64,000 bases of DNA from Atrina japonica (GCA_030159075.1 BROG01000032.1:194001-258000), one strand, 5' to 3'. Positions 22,136 to 36,400 are shown, numbered from the stretch's first letter. Notes: generated from the letters alone by a model not told the origin. Program-made: numbers and translations.

Positions 22136-24429
22136 GATATATTGTTATTTTGAAATACCTTCTGCAATCGAAGATTTATTTTTCATGAGCAAGAACATGG
22201 TTATTAATTACAATTAATTACCTGTTCAGCTGCAAAATAGGAGTCAATTTACTCCCATTAATTGGTCAAGGTTAGATGTTAATTCATAATTGCTTTAATC
22301 CAGTTTAAATTGACCTATCTCCAAATGCCTGACATGTGACTCTCTATGTGCTTTTTTGACATCATTAGATTGTGATGTCATAATAACACAAACGTTTGAT
22401 GGGCCATTTAATTGTGAAGTCATAATGCAAAAATTTGCCAAAAAATGCTGTGTGGTATATTTGGTGATAGGTCACTTAAACAAAATTCTGAAGGTTTATT
22501 GCTTGTCTGATAGTACAGAAAATATTTGAATTTAATATTTCAGTCATCTTAAATTCTGTTTATCTTGAAGTAATATAGGTGGTCTCTTGAATTTAGAGAT
22601 AACAAGATTGCACTGTATATACACGTAGTTTTGTTCTATATATATATTTTTTATATAGACATACAGGTAGGTCATATTACACACAGCTTTTTATATACTG
22701 TTAATCAGTACAGTAATACAATCATGTAAGTAATGATGTCATGGCCAGTATCTTTCATCAATTATTTCATCTTCCTCACAAACTTGTAGACAGGGAAAAT
22801 ACACCCTTGCTCTTTATACCTATTGGTTCAGATTAAGAACTCATGCATTTGTCTGCTTGATAGATTTATCTCCCTTTAATTACAAATATGAACATGTTAA
22901 GTCTAAGTTCTAATGTCATCTTTGTGATATCTATCATTCTTACTTTCAGTAAATCAACAAGAAATAACAAAATGGTTTGAATGAAAGAGAACAAAAGAAG
23001 AGAAACTGACATCACAGATGTAGGTATCAATTTCAAATAGCTCAGCAACACAGAAAAACTGATGGTGTAAGGAAGAATGCCTGTAATCAATTTAAAAAAA
23101 AATATATTAAAAACTTATACCAAACAATCACTGCAGAAGTATCAGTAAACACTTTAATATGAAGGACATGTGACAATAAAGGATTACACATATATTTATA
23201 GTAAGTGTTATCTGTGATGACTTTTATAGGCTAATGATATTTCATCAGTAATATTCACTTATGGAGGTATTAAACAACTGACTCACAAATTTCAATTTTC
23301 TGCATTTTTATCTATAAATACTTCATTTTGGTCTCTATTGAAATGCAAAATGTAAAAAACATTTATCTGTACAATTTTTAGAAAAATTACTTTGAATATC
23401 CTCCACCGAGGCATATCTAGGATTCTCCTAAATTAGTGCAAACAGGCCAGTCAAATTTCTGTTAATTGTTTCAAAAATAAATATATCTTAAAAACATGAA
23501 TCAATACAGGAAAAGAAATATTTTCCTTTCAAAATTACTAAGTGAAAATAATATTGAATGTATATCTTTCAATATCTGTATGATAAAGGTTTCGAAAAGT
23601 ATAGCAATTATAGAATAAAATTTCATGATTTTCTCCTAAACATTGACAATTTACAAAAATCTGTAAATTTAAATTTCCCCAAAAGATATTTTCATAATCC
23701 TTAAGGTATTAGTATATAACAACAAACATGAATATGAAAAAAAATTATCCACAGAAATATAAAATATGGTCGCCAAAACACCAGTTGACTATTGTGACAC
23801 GTTAGTTACGTTGAGCTCGGTATTTTTGTGGCACGGCTAAAATTTGAAAATAGATAAGTAAATACTCAATATGAATCAATTGATTAGATGTTAGAATTAT
23901 TCTTATGACATTTTAAATGATAACAATGCCCTAGTGTCATTCTTGTAGATATGGGAGTCATTACGATGGTTATACCCGTCATTCTGGTAAATAAGTGTCA
24001 TTATTGTAATTTACCATTCGTCAAATGCCCAACACGGCTACTTTAGACAAACTTTTCCATCATGGTGTCACAATTATATAGCCCGTGAAATATTCATGTG
24101 GTTTTGACATCAGAAAGTACAATAAGTTTATGTCATTTTTACAAATGCATTCCGAACGTCCATCATTTTTCAGATATTGTTTAATTCCTCCTTAAGTCTT
24201 TCAAGTGCTATAAATTCTGTTGTATGTATTCATTATTCAGACAATACATTATTTCTATATTGACATTGTTGAAAATTGGTTGTTATTTAATTCAGAATTT
24301 TATTGGTGATTGCTCAGAATTAGCAGTAAATATTTGTGTACAGTAATATTTATAGATCTGTATCATTATCGTATGATGTGTCTGAAAGGCTTCAAGACAA
24401 TTCAGCCCCCACAACTTTTCTTCTGTTTT
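22136..24429. other. intergenic, no gene seen
   Basis: AT-rich unique-looking sequence with short homopolymers. No exon with good borders or recognisable protein on either strand. Confidence 0.4.
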
Positions 24430-24625
24430 GGACAACTCACTACCAATCAAGATAACTCGCTCCCTCTACCGTCCGAGACAGCTTGTCTTAGGACAACTCA
24501 CTTCCAGTCAAGACAACTTGCCCACTCTACTGTCAGAGACAACATGTCTTCCATTTAGGACAACTCACTTCAAGTCAAGACAAGTCACAACCTCTTTTGT
24601 CTGAGACAACTTGTCTACTATTAAG
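24430..24625. repeat. 61-67-bp tandem repeat, three units
   Basis: Units start ggacaactcactt and contain tcaagacaact and gagacaacttgtct. They are rich in the GACAA/TTGTC pair. Confidence 0.75.
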
Positions 24626-25707
24626 GACTAATACAATCTTAACACCACTTTGAGGGAGGGATGGAGAAATCGCATTTGGAGTGCACAAAAGATTGGTTTG
24701 TCCAGGATGCAGCTTAAACTAATACTCCTGAAGCCCTTCCCATGGTTATATGAAAATTAAAGTAATTTTATCAAACTGACATTGTTACAGGGGTTGCACT
24801 GGTTGAAGAATTTGTATCGTCAGTTTCAAATTTTTGGAGCCAGATTCAAAGTCAAAAAAAAAAAAAGATATTGAGGATATATAAATGTGTTAACTACCAT
24901 TACATTAAGACATCATTGTCAGTGTTTAAAATATTATGTAATTGAAATAAAACATCGTTTTTGTATTGAAATCATCACAATTTTAATACGCATCCATAAC
25001 ACTATAGGTTAATGGTGTGAAGTAGAAGACACCATGATCTGTCTTCGTTGTTTCTCAGTTAAACATTTTAATTAAAATCATTCAGAATTGATATACAAGC
25101 TGCATGAATTTAACATAGCAACAATAATGTAGATATTTTAAGTTCTGCTTAGGGGACAGAACATATAGATAGTGATTATAGTTGTGGAAGTTTAAATATA
25201 CAGGTTAGATCTATCCACTTGATCTGTACAATCATGTACCTGACCACTACAGGTCGTTGTGTAATTACTCCCAGCACTGGTCCGATAATTACAAATCTGT
25301 GTGGTTTGTTTACATTAATTAATAAACAGGATTATTGGTCCCTGTTCCTGATGACCATTTGGAGGATATAAATGACTTATGTAATCTAGATGGCTTAAAA
25401 CATCCATAAAATGGAGGCACCAGAAAAATTGTAAGAAGCAATTTTGTAGCCAGTTGAAATAAAAAATCGCCATTTGCAACATTGGCGAAGTTCAGTGCAA
25501 CCCCTGTCTTATAACATTTGTAATTTACATTTTACGTGTGTATTACATTGTAAATTATAAATACCAAACATACAAATACCTGCTGTTTATGTATTTATTA
25601 AATTTGTTTAAATGTGTTTCTTTACTTGATAACAATCAAAATGATCATTCATTGTTACTTGGCAAAATTTGTCAAATGAGTAGACAAGTTTTTTCAGTAG
25701 AGAGAGC
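24626..25707. other. intergenic, no gene seen
   Basis: No coding signal. It ends at the start of the 60-base array. Confidence 0.4.
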
Positions 25708-26996
25708 AAGTATATCCAAAGTGTATATAACATTATCTCTCCTTGTATGTTACATGACTCTGGAACTACAAGTATCCAAAGTGTATATAACATTATCTTT
25801 CTGTATATGTTATATGACACTGGAACTGCAAGTATCCAAAGAGTATATAACATTATCTTTCTGTATATGTTATATGACACTGGAACTGCGGGTATCTATA
25901 GTGTATAAAACATTATCTTTCTGTATATATGACACTGGAACTGCAAATATATCCAAAGTGTATATAACATTATCTCTCCTTATATGTTACATGACACTGG
26001 AACTGCAAGTATCCAAAGAGTATATAACATTATCTTTCTGTATATGTTATATGACACTGGAACTGCGGTTATCTATAGTGTATATAACATTATCTTTCTT
26101 TATATGTTATATGACACTGGAACTGCAAGTATCCAAAGTGTATATAACATTATCTCTCCTTATATGTTACATGACACTGGAACTGCAAGTATCCAAAGAG
26201 TATATAACATTATCTTTCTGTATATGTTATATGACACTGGAACTGCAGGTATCTATAGTGTATATGACATTATCTTTCTTTATATGTTATATGACACTGG
26301 AACTACAAGTATCCAAAGTGTATATAATATTATCTTTCTGTATATGTTATATGACACTGGAACTGCGGGTATCTATAATGTATATAACATTATCTTTCTT
26401 TATATGTTATATGACACTGGAACTACAAGTATCCAAAGTGTATATAATATTATCTTTCTGTATATGTTATATGACACTGGAACTGCGGGTATCTATAGTG
26501 TATATAACATTATCTTTCTGTATATGTTATATGACACTGGAACTACAAGTATCCAAAGTGTATATAATATTATCTTTCTGTATATGTTATATGACACTGG
26601 AATTACAAGTATCCAAAGTGTATATAACATTATCTTTCTATATATGTTATATGACACTGGAACTACAGGTATAACATTATCTTTCCTTGTACGTTATATG
26701 ACACTGGAACTACAGGTATCTATAGTGTATATAATATTATCTTTCTGTATATGTTATATGACACTGGAATTACAAGTATAACATTATCTTTCCTTGTACG
26801 TTATATGACAATGGAACTGCGGTATCTATAGTGTATATAACATTATCTTTCTGCATATGTTATATTACACTGGAATTGTGATATCTATAGTGTATATAAC
26901 ATTATCTCTCCTTGTACATTACATGACACTGGAACTGCGGTATCTAAAATGTATATAACATTATCTTTCTGTATATGTTATATGACACTGGAAGGT
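25708..26996. repeat. 60-bp minisatellite, about 21 units
   Basis: Consensus pieces aagtatccaaagtgtatata, acattatctttctgtatatg and ttatatgacactggaactac. Because 60 is a multiple of three, the array stays open in more than one frame and yields long but spurious ORFs. Units alternate between a tatccaaag and a tatctatag type. Confidence 0.92.
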
Positions 26997-27029
26997 ATCT
27001 ATTATTAGTTATCAGGTTATACAGTACTT

Positions 27030-28493
27030 CATGTAATGTCAAAATCTTGTGTGCTGGATCACAAGTACATAATACCAAGTCTATGTAATGTCAACCTCTT
27101 GTGTACTGGATCACAAGTACATAATACCAAGTACTCAGTGTATCAGATTATACAGTACTTCATGTAATGTCAAAATCTTGTGTACTGGATCACAAGTACA
27201 TAATACCAAGTACTAAGTGTATCAGATTATACAGTACTTCATCTATGTAATGTCAAAATCTTGTGTACTGGATCACAAGTACATAATACCAAGTACTAAG
27301 TGTATCAGATTATATAGTACTTCATGTAATCTTGTGTACTGGATCACAAGTACATAATACCAAGTCTATGTAATGTCAACCTCTTGTGTACTGGATCACA
27401 AGTACATAATACCAAGTCTATGTAATGTCAACCTCTTGTGTACTGGATCACAAGTACATAATACCAAGTACTCAGTGTATCAGATTATACAGTACTTCAT
27501 GTAATCTTGTGTACTGGATCACAAGTACATAATACCAAGTACCGGTACTAAGTGTATCAGATTATACAGTACTTCATGTAATCTTGTGTACTGGATCACA
27601 AGTACATAATACCAAGTACCGGTACTAAGTGTATTAGATATACAGTACTTCATCTATGTAATGTCAAAATCTTGTGTTATAGATCACAAGTACATAATAC
27701 CAAGTACCGGCACTAAGTGTATCAGATTATACAGTACTTCATGTAATCTTGTGTGTACTGGATCACAAGTACATAATACCAAGTACCCGGTGTATCAGAT
27801 TATACAGTACAGTACTTAATGTAACCTCTTGTGTACTGGATCACAAGTACATAATACCAAAGTACTCGGTACTAAGTGTATCAGATTATACAGTACTTCA
27901 TGTAATCTTGTGTACTGGATCACAAGTACATAATACCAAGTACCGGTACTAAGTGTATTAGATATACAGTACTTCATCTATGTAATGTCAAAATCTTGTG
28001 TTATAGATCACAAGTACATAATACCAAGTACCGGCACTAAGTGTATCAGATTATACAGTACTTCATGTAATCTTGTGTACTGGATCACAAGTACATAATA
28101 CCAAGTACCCGGTGTATCAGATTATACAGTACTTCATGTAATCTTGTGTACTGGATCACAAGTACATAATACCAAGTACCGGTACTAAGTGTATCAGATT
28201 ATACAGTACTTCATGTAATCTTGTGTACTGGATCACAAGTACATAATACCAAGTACCGGTACTAAGTGTATTAGATATACAGTACTTCATCTATGTAATG
28301 TCAAAATCTTGTGTACTGGATCACAAGTACATAATACCAAGTACCGGCACTAAGTGTATCAGATTATACAGTACTTCATGTAATCTTGTGTACTGGATCA
28401 CAAGTACATAATACCAAGTACCGGTACTAAGTGTATTAGATATACAGTACTTCATCTATGTAATGTCAAAATCTTGTGATCTGGATCACAAGT
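27030..28493. repeat. about 77-bp minisatellite, roughly 17 units
   Basis: Units contain cttgtgtactggatcacaag, tacataataccaagtac and tcagattatacagtacttc. Some units are extended to about 90 bases by tctatgtaatgtcaaa. Each unit carries an inverted repeat, cttgtg...cacaag. Many carry the perfect palindrome agtaccggtact. Confidence 0.92.
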
Positions 28494-28788
28494 TTATCAT
28501 ATCTTTTATTATTCTTCTATTGCAGAGGATTTAAACAACAAACAAGAGAGCTCCAATTAATTGTACAAATATATGTATTGACACATGACCAGATACAATC
28601 ATGATAGAGAATCATATGATGTTTATAAACAATAATTACATCATGCACTTGAACATTTAAAGAAATAAATAAACAGCAGTTTGATCAGAGACATTGTAAT
28701 AAATTCTTTCTCTTCTCATTCAAATGTGTCAGAATTTACCCACTTTTGGTTATCAAAAACAGTCTTGTTCAAAGTGCATAGACACCAG

Positions 28789-28794
28789 TTTATT
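28789..28794 (-). promoter_or_regulatory. candidate poly(A) signal of KIF26 (distal)
   Basis: Canonical AATAAA on the minus strand, about 880 bases after the KIF26 stop. It would give a 3' UTR that crosses the long TA microsatellite at 28855-28916. Confidence 0.2.
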
Positions 28795-28850
28795 TTGCAT
28801 ACATAAATTCACTATTTTTCTACAAAAAGAGATTGAAGGTCAATCTCCAT

Positions 28851-28854
<4 letters not shown>

Positions 28855-28916
<62 letters not shown>
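28855..28916. repeat. (TA)n microsatellite
   Basis: About thirty TA units, downstream of the KIF26 stop codon. Confidence 0.95.
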
Positions 28917-28918
<2 letters not shown>

Positions 28919-29670
28919 TTTCATGTGACAATGCAAGAGATTAGATATCAAATCTTGCTTTAAGAAATACAAATATGTAACTACTAAAATTTGTATGTAC
29001 AACTTTACATGAAATCTACCTTTACAAAATATCTCTTAACAAGTCTGTATACTTTTTCCTAATGTAAAAATCATACATTTGTCTCTATCTAGTCTTAAAA
29101 CCAAGAATATACATCAACACCAGTATTGTAATAAATATGAAAATGATTTTCCTTGTAATATAAATGTACATTAGTAATTTACATGGTTACTTATTTGGTA
29201 TTGAGTCAACACATTCTGTGTTAGTAGCAGCACTGTAAGTTATTTCCCTAGGATCATCAGCACCAGATAAAATGTTTTATCCATTATATTACAAATCATA
29301 CATTATCAATATATATATATTTCAAAAATACAGCCACAGAGAAATATACTACAAATAATGTATAAAGAAAAATGTATAATCATTTTTCATATGTATGTCA
29401 AAATTTGAAGAAAAAAAAAGGGATGCAGGAAAAGGCTCTGAACTTCAAATGTTGCTAAATCATATTGTTAGAGTGAAATGATTAGAAAAATCACCAATTT
29501 TTAAGGCAACTTCCAGTTTCTTTTTTTTCTGCATAACTGATAATAAAACCTTTAATTGTCATCAGCAGTGGACCCAATATGCAGCAGAACTCAGATTCTG
29601 TCATCTATGTAATGTGACAATTTCCGCACTAAACTTCAGTACACAGCAACATGCAGTAATGGTACATCTA
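28917..29670 (-). other. probable KIF26 3' UTR and flank
   Basis: AT-rich sequence directly after the KIF26 stop on the minus strand. No further coding exon is seen. Confidence 0.4.
29551..29556 (-). promoter_or_regulatory. candidate poly(A) signal of KIF26 (proximal)
   Basis: ATTAAA on the minus strand about 115 bases after the stop codon. It is a common variant hexamer. AATAAA hexamers also occur further on at 28794-28789 and 28510-28505. The sequence alone does not tell which is used. Confidence 0.2.
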
Positions 29671-29853
29671 TCACACATCTGTCTTCTTTTGCTTTGATCG
29701 ACAAAAGCACATAAGAAATTTGCAGTCAAAACCCCAATTACGATTTTCCATAACAATCTGGTCTTTAGACTCGATTAACTCTGGTTGTCTCCCCTGTTTT
29801 GTGAGCATCTCCTTTATTTTCTCTTTCCTCTGGTCCAAATCTGATGTTACACC
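29671..29853 (-). CDS. KIF26: KIF26 last coding exon
   Basis: 183 nt including TGA, phase 0, acceptor gtttcttttcag. It encodes 60 residues starting [20 protein letters not shown], with a short helical charged segment. It ends with a cysteine cluster (CKFLMCFC) flanked by basic residues and C-terminal KKTDV. The -T-D-V end fits a class I PDZ ligand (S/T-x-hydrophobic). I do not see the longer coiled-coil C-terminus remembered for vertebrate KIF26, so this may be one of several alternative ends. Confidence 0.82.
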   Translation of the reverse strand, partial: GVTSDLDQRKEKIKEMLTKQGRQPELIESKDQIVMENRNWGFDCKFLMCFCRSKQKKTDV

Positions 29854-32800
29854 CTGAAAAGAAACAAAGAATGAAGGACTGTTGTCTTTTGTTGTAAGAG
29901 TTATCTTTCTTTGATTGTAAACCCACTAACTAGATCTGCTATGGTACATGTCAACTAACCATTAGAAGAAGTAGTTCTGATATATTTTTTTGCAATCAAA
30001 ATATTAACCCAGAGTTTAATCACATTTAAAAATGAGGCCTACTTTTTACAAACATTTTGTGATGTTGAACAAAAAAAAACATTTTAAGTGCTAAAAGAGG
30101 CCTATGCTTTAATACATAAACTAGGAGTAAAAAATATTTCTGTCAGTCAAATATAAAATCCAATTAATACCTTTGAATCCCGTCAAAAAAAAAATTTTTA
30201 GTGCTAAGACAGAGAGTAATGCATAATTTTCATATTTCTATCAGTCAGTGCTAAGGTACAGAGTAATGCGTCAATATTCATATTTCTGTCAGTCAGTGCT
30301 AAGGTACAGAGTAATGCATCAATATTCATTTTTTGTCAGTCAGTGCTAAGGTATAGAGTAATGCGTCAGTATACATATTTCTGTCAGTCAGTGCTAAGGT
30401 ACAGAGTAATGTGTCAATATATATATTTCTGTCAGTCAGTGCTAAGGTACAGAGTAATGTGTCGGTATACATATTACTGTCAGTCAGTGCTAAGGTACAG
30501 AGTAATGTGTCAGTATACATATTACTGTCAGTCAGTGCTAAGGTACAGAGTAATGCGTCAATATATATATTCTGTTTCTGTCTTAACAGTGCTATCAGCA
30601 ACAAGCAGCAGCTACGGTATTTGTTAGTTTGTGACACAAAGCACTAGGAAAAATGGGCATTGACACCGAAAGCTTAATTACCTCATCGTCCCCTCGTCGT
30701 CTTCCCAATCTCTCCACATCATCCATATCATAAAGTTTGATCTCAAATGGTTCTTCTTTGATTTTTTGTATTTGTCGTGTATCTACCCAGGCTTTTGGAG
30801 AAGGACTTGTTGCTTTATTACTGGACGGACTTTTTCTATCTGGGCTTTCTGACGATCGTGCTGGAGCAGACCTGCTCCGTTTTGTACCTTGAAAAAAAAG
30901 TTGAAAATATCATGTATACTTCAGAAGTACAATGTAATCAAATATCAAATATATGCTACATTACTACACACAAAACTGAATAGATCAAAAGGGAGAGATT
31001 TTGTGATGGAAAAATACAAAGAGCAACACTTCATGACAATGTGACAATTGTCTTTTATTTTCAATTTTTGTATCTAAAATCTAACACTACTGGATGATTA
31101 ATTCCCAGAGAAACATAATTATATACTTTTAAGGAAAAGTTTATTGAGATATTTGCAGCCAATTTGTTCATTTGTAGCTTTATAACTTGTGACAAAAGTT
31201 CCTTGTGATTGAATTTGTAACAAATGTTTTAATATTAATGCTCCCTATAGGTTTTGTCCACCAAGCCATCTGATCAAGGTTTAGGTTAAAGTTTTGTAAT
31301 TGTATTCACTTTATGTGGAGGGGACATGTAGTGATTCATCAATACTCTTGGAATGCTGTTCTACTAAACTACAAATAAACAGCAAGTTTTACCAAAGTGC
31401 TCAGCACATGTGATGTGCAAGTGTGCATCTATTTTAATGATGATATATCTGACCAGAGAGAAATGATGCAGACTGCTAATTATTTAAGAAATAATTTGTT
31501 TAAGTACTGACTTGAGACAGAAACCTTAGACACACCCCCACTTTACTTTAAACTACCTTCTTTTTGAAGTGCATGTAGCACTTGTTAGAACTAAACATTC
31601 ATAAGACCACTGATCTTATTCCCAGACAGACATTAACTCTGTATAGAGCAAAAGAGAGAGAAATCTCAGCACATCTGACATTTCTGTCTGACCCTATAAG
31701 GTCTGAAAATGGAGGAAACTTTAATCTTGTAAATAAAAACGAATCCTAAATTACCAATTTAAAATAATTTCAAAAAGGTTATCATACAAGAATATTTGGA
31801 GTTCTTTGGAGTTGTGATCATGCAAAAATCAAATATATTTGGATGGCACAAACCTCCTGCGACTTAGCAATTAACAACTGCCAAATCAAATCTGATGGAA
31901 GAAACATACTAAAATATCAAATTCAAATTGTATTTACATGTGAATAAAGTTTGTGTTCCGAGATATAAAATGATGTATGTACACATAAGACCAAACCGGT
32001 AGAATTTGCTGACTGTTATCTTTACTCACCACAGTTACATTGTGTAGTTATTTTTTTATGTGTCTATCAATTAAATAATTTTAATTTTCGACAAGGCATC
32101 CTAAATATTACAAATAATATATGATGTATCATGTAAATAAAATCAGACTCTGCTTATCTAATGGCAACATTGTTCATTAATGGTATCAATTGTAAAATTC
32201 CATGTAAGCTAATAAAAGTAGGAGTATACAACTGTAAAACATAAGAGAATTAGATATAATGAAATATTATAGCATTTGGGCAAGTATTCATTTTACAGAA
32301 ACTGAGAAGAAAATTTGATGAATCTATTGTGCAATGAAGACCATGTGTATATATGATTCATACACATTTAACTGATAATGATGTAATAAACTTGTATAAC
32401 AATCGGCCTTTAACTCCCACAAATATGATTGAAGTGCAAAAGATGAAATGATAACAAAAAACACGACATTATTTTGTCTACCATCCTTTTTTTACCATTT
32501 GAAACCTAATTTATGTCCGTGTTCCACTTAGCTTCCCTGCTTACTTCATCTTTATCTTACTTTTTAAATTCTGAAGCAAATCTATATAAACTTTAAAAAA
32601 AAAAACTTTGGAGATGGAAACTGATAATAAAGCCCTTGAATACTTTAAAGCAATTAGTTACGACTATCGCACTGAGTCACTATGGAGTCAGACCTTTGGT
32701 TTTACTTTGTACATTTCTTCTTGTATCTAGATCTCTTAATTAGACACATCTTATAGATCCACCAGATTACTGTAGACGATTTAGTGTTCATAACTGATAA

Positions 32801-33454
32801 TCATGGTTACATTTTTGAGGTTCAATCTCTCCTATATCATCAGCTTGTATAAAAACTAAATTGTCTGTTTACTTACACTCTATCAGTATGTCTATAGTTT
32901 TACTTAAAATGAACTTTGAGGTGTTTTACGCCACACTCAACAATTTTTCAGTTATATGGTGGTGGCCAGTTTTTAATGGTGGTGGAGAGAACCTGGTTAC
33001 AATGTACCAAGGAAAAGACCACTGGCCTTCCATAAGTAAACTGGCAAACTTTCTCACAAAAATCAGCTTAGGTTCCAGCGGGGCTTGAACCAGCGCTGAC
33101 CATAAGTGAGAGACTTCATGATTCAAAGTGTGATGCTCTAACCACTCAACCATGGAGGGGAAAGATATGTCACCTGATAAACTGATTCAAAAGTATGAAA
33201 CTATACCAATGTACAGGGTATTCATTTACAATTCTTGTAAATGTTTTATATGCTTTTGAAGTTGGGTAGCAGCTAATTAGTCTGAAATGAATATTTAATT
33301 TTATTATCACAAGGTCAAAGCACCAGTATATTAGACCTGACAATTTTCAGACTGTAATAATCTGGACCAGAGGATCTAAATCAATTACATGATAAATGAA
33401 AAGGTGTGTGTATACAATTCTGACTGTGTTCAGATAAACGAAAAGGTGTGTGTA

Positions 33455-33495
<41 letters not shown>

Positions 33496-36400
33496 GTATA
33501 TATATATATATATATATCTCACTTCTTCAGAATGAAAGTAACATAACTTTAAAGTGGTAAATGTCTAGACTGACCACAGCTAGCACCTTACATAGATAAA
33601 AGATTACAGCATTTGAGGTGTCCGAGTGGTTAGAGCATTGTGACTTAAAACCATGAAGTCACTCACTTCTGCTCAGCTAAAGGTTCAAGCATTGCTGAAA
33701 CTGAATCTGACTTTGTGAGAAAGTTTGCCACTTTAGTTGTGGAAGGTCAGTGGACTCTTCCAAGGTATATTGAAACCAGGTTCTCTCCTCCACCATAAAA
33801 AACTGGTCGCCACAATATGACTGAAAAATTATTGAGTGTGGCGTAAAATACAATTCAAACAAAACATAATATTGTGTTTAAAGTAAACAATTGTATGTAA
33901 CCATGGAGAAGAGCAAGGAAATATACAAAGACTTCGACACTTACTAGATCGTTTTCGTTTTGATCCTTTCTTCTTCTCACTTGATGACTCGCTATTACAT
34001 TCCTCTTGACCAGAAGATGTGGCAGAACCTTCACTGTCACGTAACATACTCTCATATCCACTGCTTGTACCTCCATGAATTTTGTCCGATTTTATACCTA
34101 ACTGTGACCGTAGGTCAGCACTGACCGTGCTGCTGTTGTCACTACCATGTCCACTACTTGAATGACTTGGGGTTCGAGGTTTTGTGATTGTACAATAGGG
34201 TGACAGTAATTTTTTCTCATTTGTTACAATTCCACTATCATTTCCACTGTCTGAATCTGTTCCCCTACTTGAAGTTCTATTAAGTTCTCCCACTCGGCCA
34301 TTTCCAAGCTTGACCTCCTTATCTTTTTTCCTTAGTTTTGAATCCTTTGCACTTTGCAGTGTTTTACTTGAGAACACTGGTAATCTACTTGAAATAGGAG
34401 ATTGTGTTTTTGAAGATTTTGATGATGTGCTCCTGGTTGTGCAAGTGCTTGATGGACTACCTGTCACTGGTAGTGAACTAGAACGTTGAGATGACAAAGA
34501 TGATGTTGATGGAATCCTGTTTTTGTCTTTTGTGCGACTTGTGTGAGAAGGTGAAGGAGAGGCAGATGACACCTTACTTGAATATGAAGAGTTGGACTTT
34601 GGACTCAAACTTAAGTCTTTGTCTTTGATTTTAGATGAACTCTGTCTTGATGGACTAGCACTATGAGATTTTGATGAGGGTCTTGAAGGAAGAGGAGGTT
34701 TTGATTTGGGGGATGATAATTTACCATCATTGTTATCAGTTGAATCTGAATATTTTGGCAAATTTTCAAGCACTGAGGTAGAATTCTTATAAGAGTTCAA
34801 ATCCAGATTTGAATGACTAGACACAGAGTGAACATTATTAATCACATACTCTCCTCGAATCAAATTCACATCAAATTTTCCCTCAAAATTTAATTCATTA
34901 ATCAAATTTGGGTTTGAGGCTCCATCTGGTTTTCGAAGGAGGGAAGATTTTATATCATGTGACAGTAATTTTTCATTTTCCGACACAGTGGAATCTTTTT
35001 CACACAATTTACAGCTTTGATTTTGGGTGACACTTTTTTGTTCTTGGTCCTTTAAAGAAGTGTTCTGTTCCACTGGTTCTGCCACTAATGTTTTCAAACT
35101 CTCTACTGTGAGAGAATGAGGCACTCTTGAGTCTTTTGACATAAGAGGTTCATCTTCCTGAAAGTCGAAATTGCACTCCCCATCGGATAAATCATCATTG
35201 TCTTTGTTACAAGATGCACTACTAAAAGTATCATTATCCGGGATATCAGCACTTTTACAATCTACAGTTTTTTCAAGTTGTTCATCCATTTGAATTTCAT
35301 AAATTGACTCCCTATTGGATGACAACATAGTATTAAACTCTGATGTATCAACACTACTGTCAAAACTAATATCACCAATATTGCATTCGGCCATTTCGTC
35401 TGGCCGTCCATCGCTACTACACTGAGCTGTGTTTATAGTGGTATCACACTGAGAATCCATTTCCATGGTGGTATCCATCTGAATGCTACTGCATGAGGAA
35501 ATGTCTTGAGAAGAGGAATTTACATTTACTGAAGAACACTTAGCACCATCCAGTGGCACAGATGGATCACAAGAGTCTTTACGGCTTCCTTTCTGTTGCT
35601 CTACAGACACTGACTTGAGCCACTCTGTGACTCTGTGAGTAGGATTTGCTGGCATTGGCAAGTGAGACTTTTGCAGTTTGAGAGTCCCACTTCCTTCACA
35701 CTTCCCTTTTCTTGCCACAGAGGGAGAATTCCTTGGAGAGTGATGAGGAGAATGCTTTGGAGTGGATGCACTGAGTTTCCTGCGAGATTCTGGTTTTGAC
35801 CGTTTGTATTTACTAGCCGATTCAAGTGTGCCCTGCACTTGGTTTTCACAATCAACAATATTAAATCCAACATTTGAATTGCTTTTACCCTCCTCTGTAA
35901 CACTGCTGTGTTTTTCTACCCAATCACGAACAAATGGATTGATAATTTGACTTCCCTCCTCCACTTTGCACACCTTCTCTCCTTCAACATGTACACTTAC
36001 AGGCCTAGAATCTGGACCCTGGGCTGTCACAGAAGTCGCACTATCAACACTCACTGTGCTGTCTGGCCTCTCTTTCAAATCCTTCACTTCCTGTGAATGT
36101 TTTGATTTATGCTTTACAGAGTGACTAGGTGATACTTTGGGTTCTTGTGAATAATTCCTTTTCTCATTGCGACAACTTGAATGAACTGATGGTTTGTTGT
36201 GACCTGATTTTCCTTCTTTATGGGCAGGTGACCCTGCTATCATTTCACGTGGCCCATCAACCCACTGCTCTTCAGCATTCATTTTGGGATTAAACAGATG
36301 TTTATTTAAAGCATCTGTTTTAGATGCATGTTGCTCTTGTTTCACAACAAAGGCCTGAGGTCCATCGATCCAGTGTTCCTCAACAACAGTTTTTTTATCT

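Noticed and set aside
25538..26674. 378-codon plus-strand open frame
   Set aside because: It is almost wholly the 60-base minisatellite read in frame. A second frame of the same array is also open, so openness comes from the unit length and not from coding.
21231..28493. Possible CRISPR-like arrays
   Set aside because: Units are head-to-tail with no unique spacers, and the DNA is eukaryotic.
30326..30637. Open frames on both strands of about 100 codons
   Set aside because: Produced by the 48-base repeat in a KIF26 intron.
33080..33151. Possible tRNA gene
   Set aside because: A and B boxes are present, but no cloverleaf with an acceptor stem can be formed, and the sequence continues into a shared SINE body found elsewhere in the window.
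33829..33944. Extension of the giant KIF26 exon beyond its donor
   Set aside because: The frame stays open for about 38 codons, but the donor CTA/gtaagt joins in frame to the exon with the conserved DVERL block, and the extension runs into a SINE.
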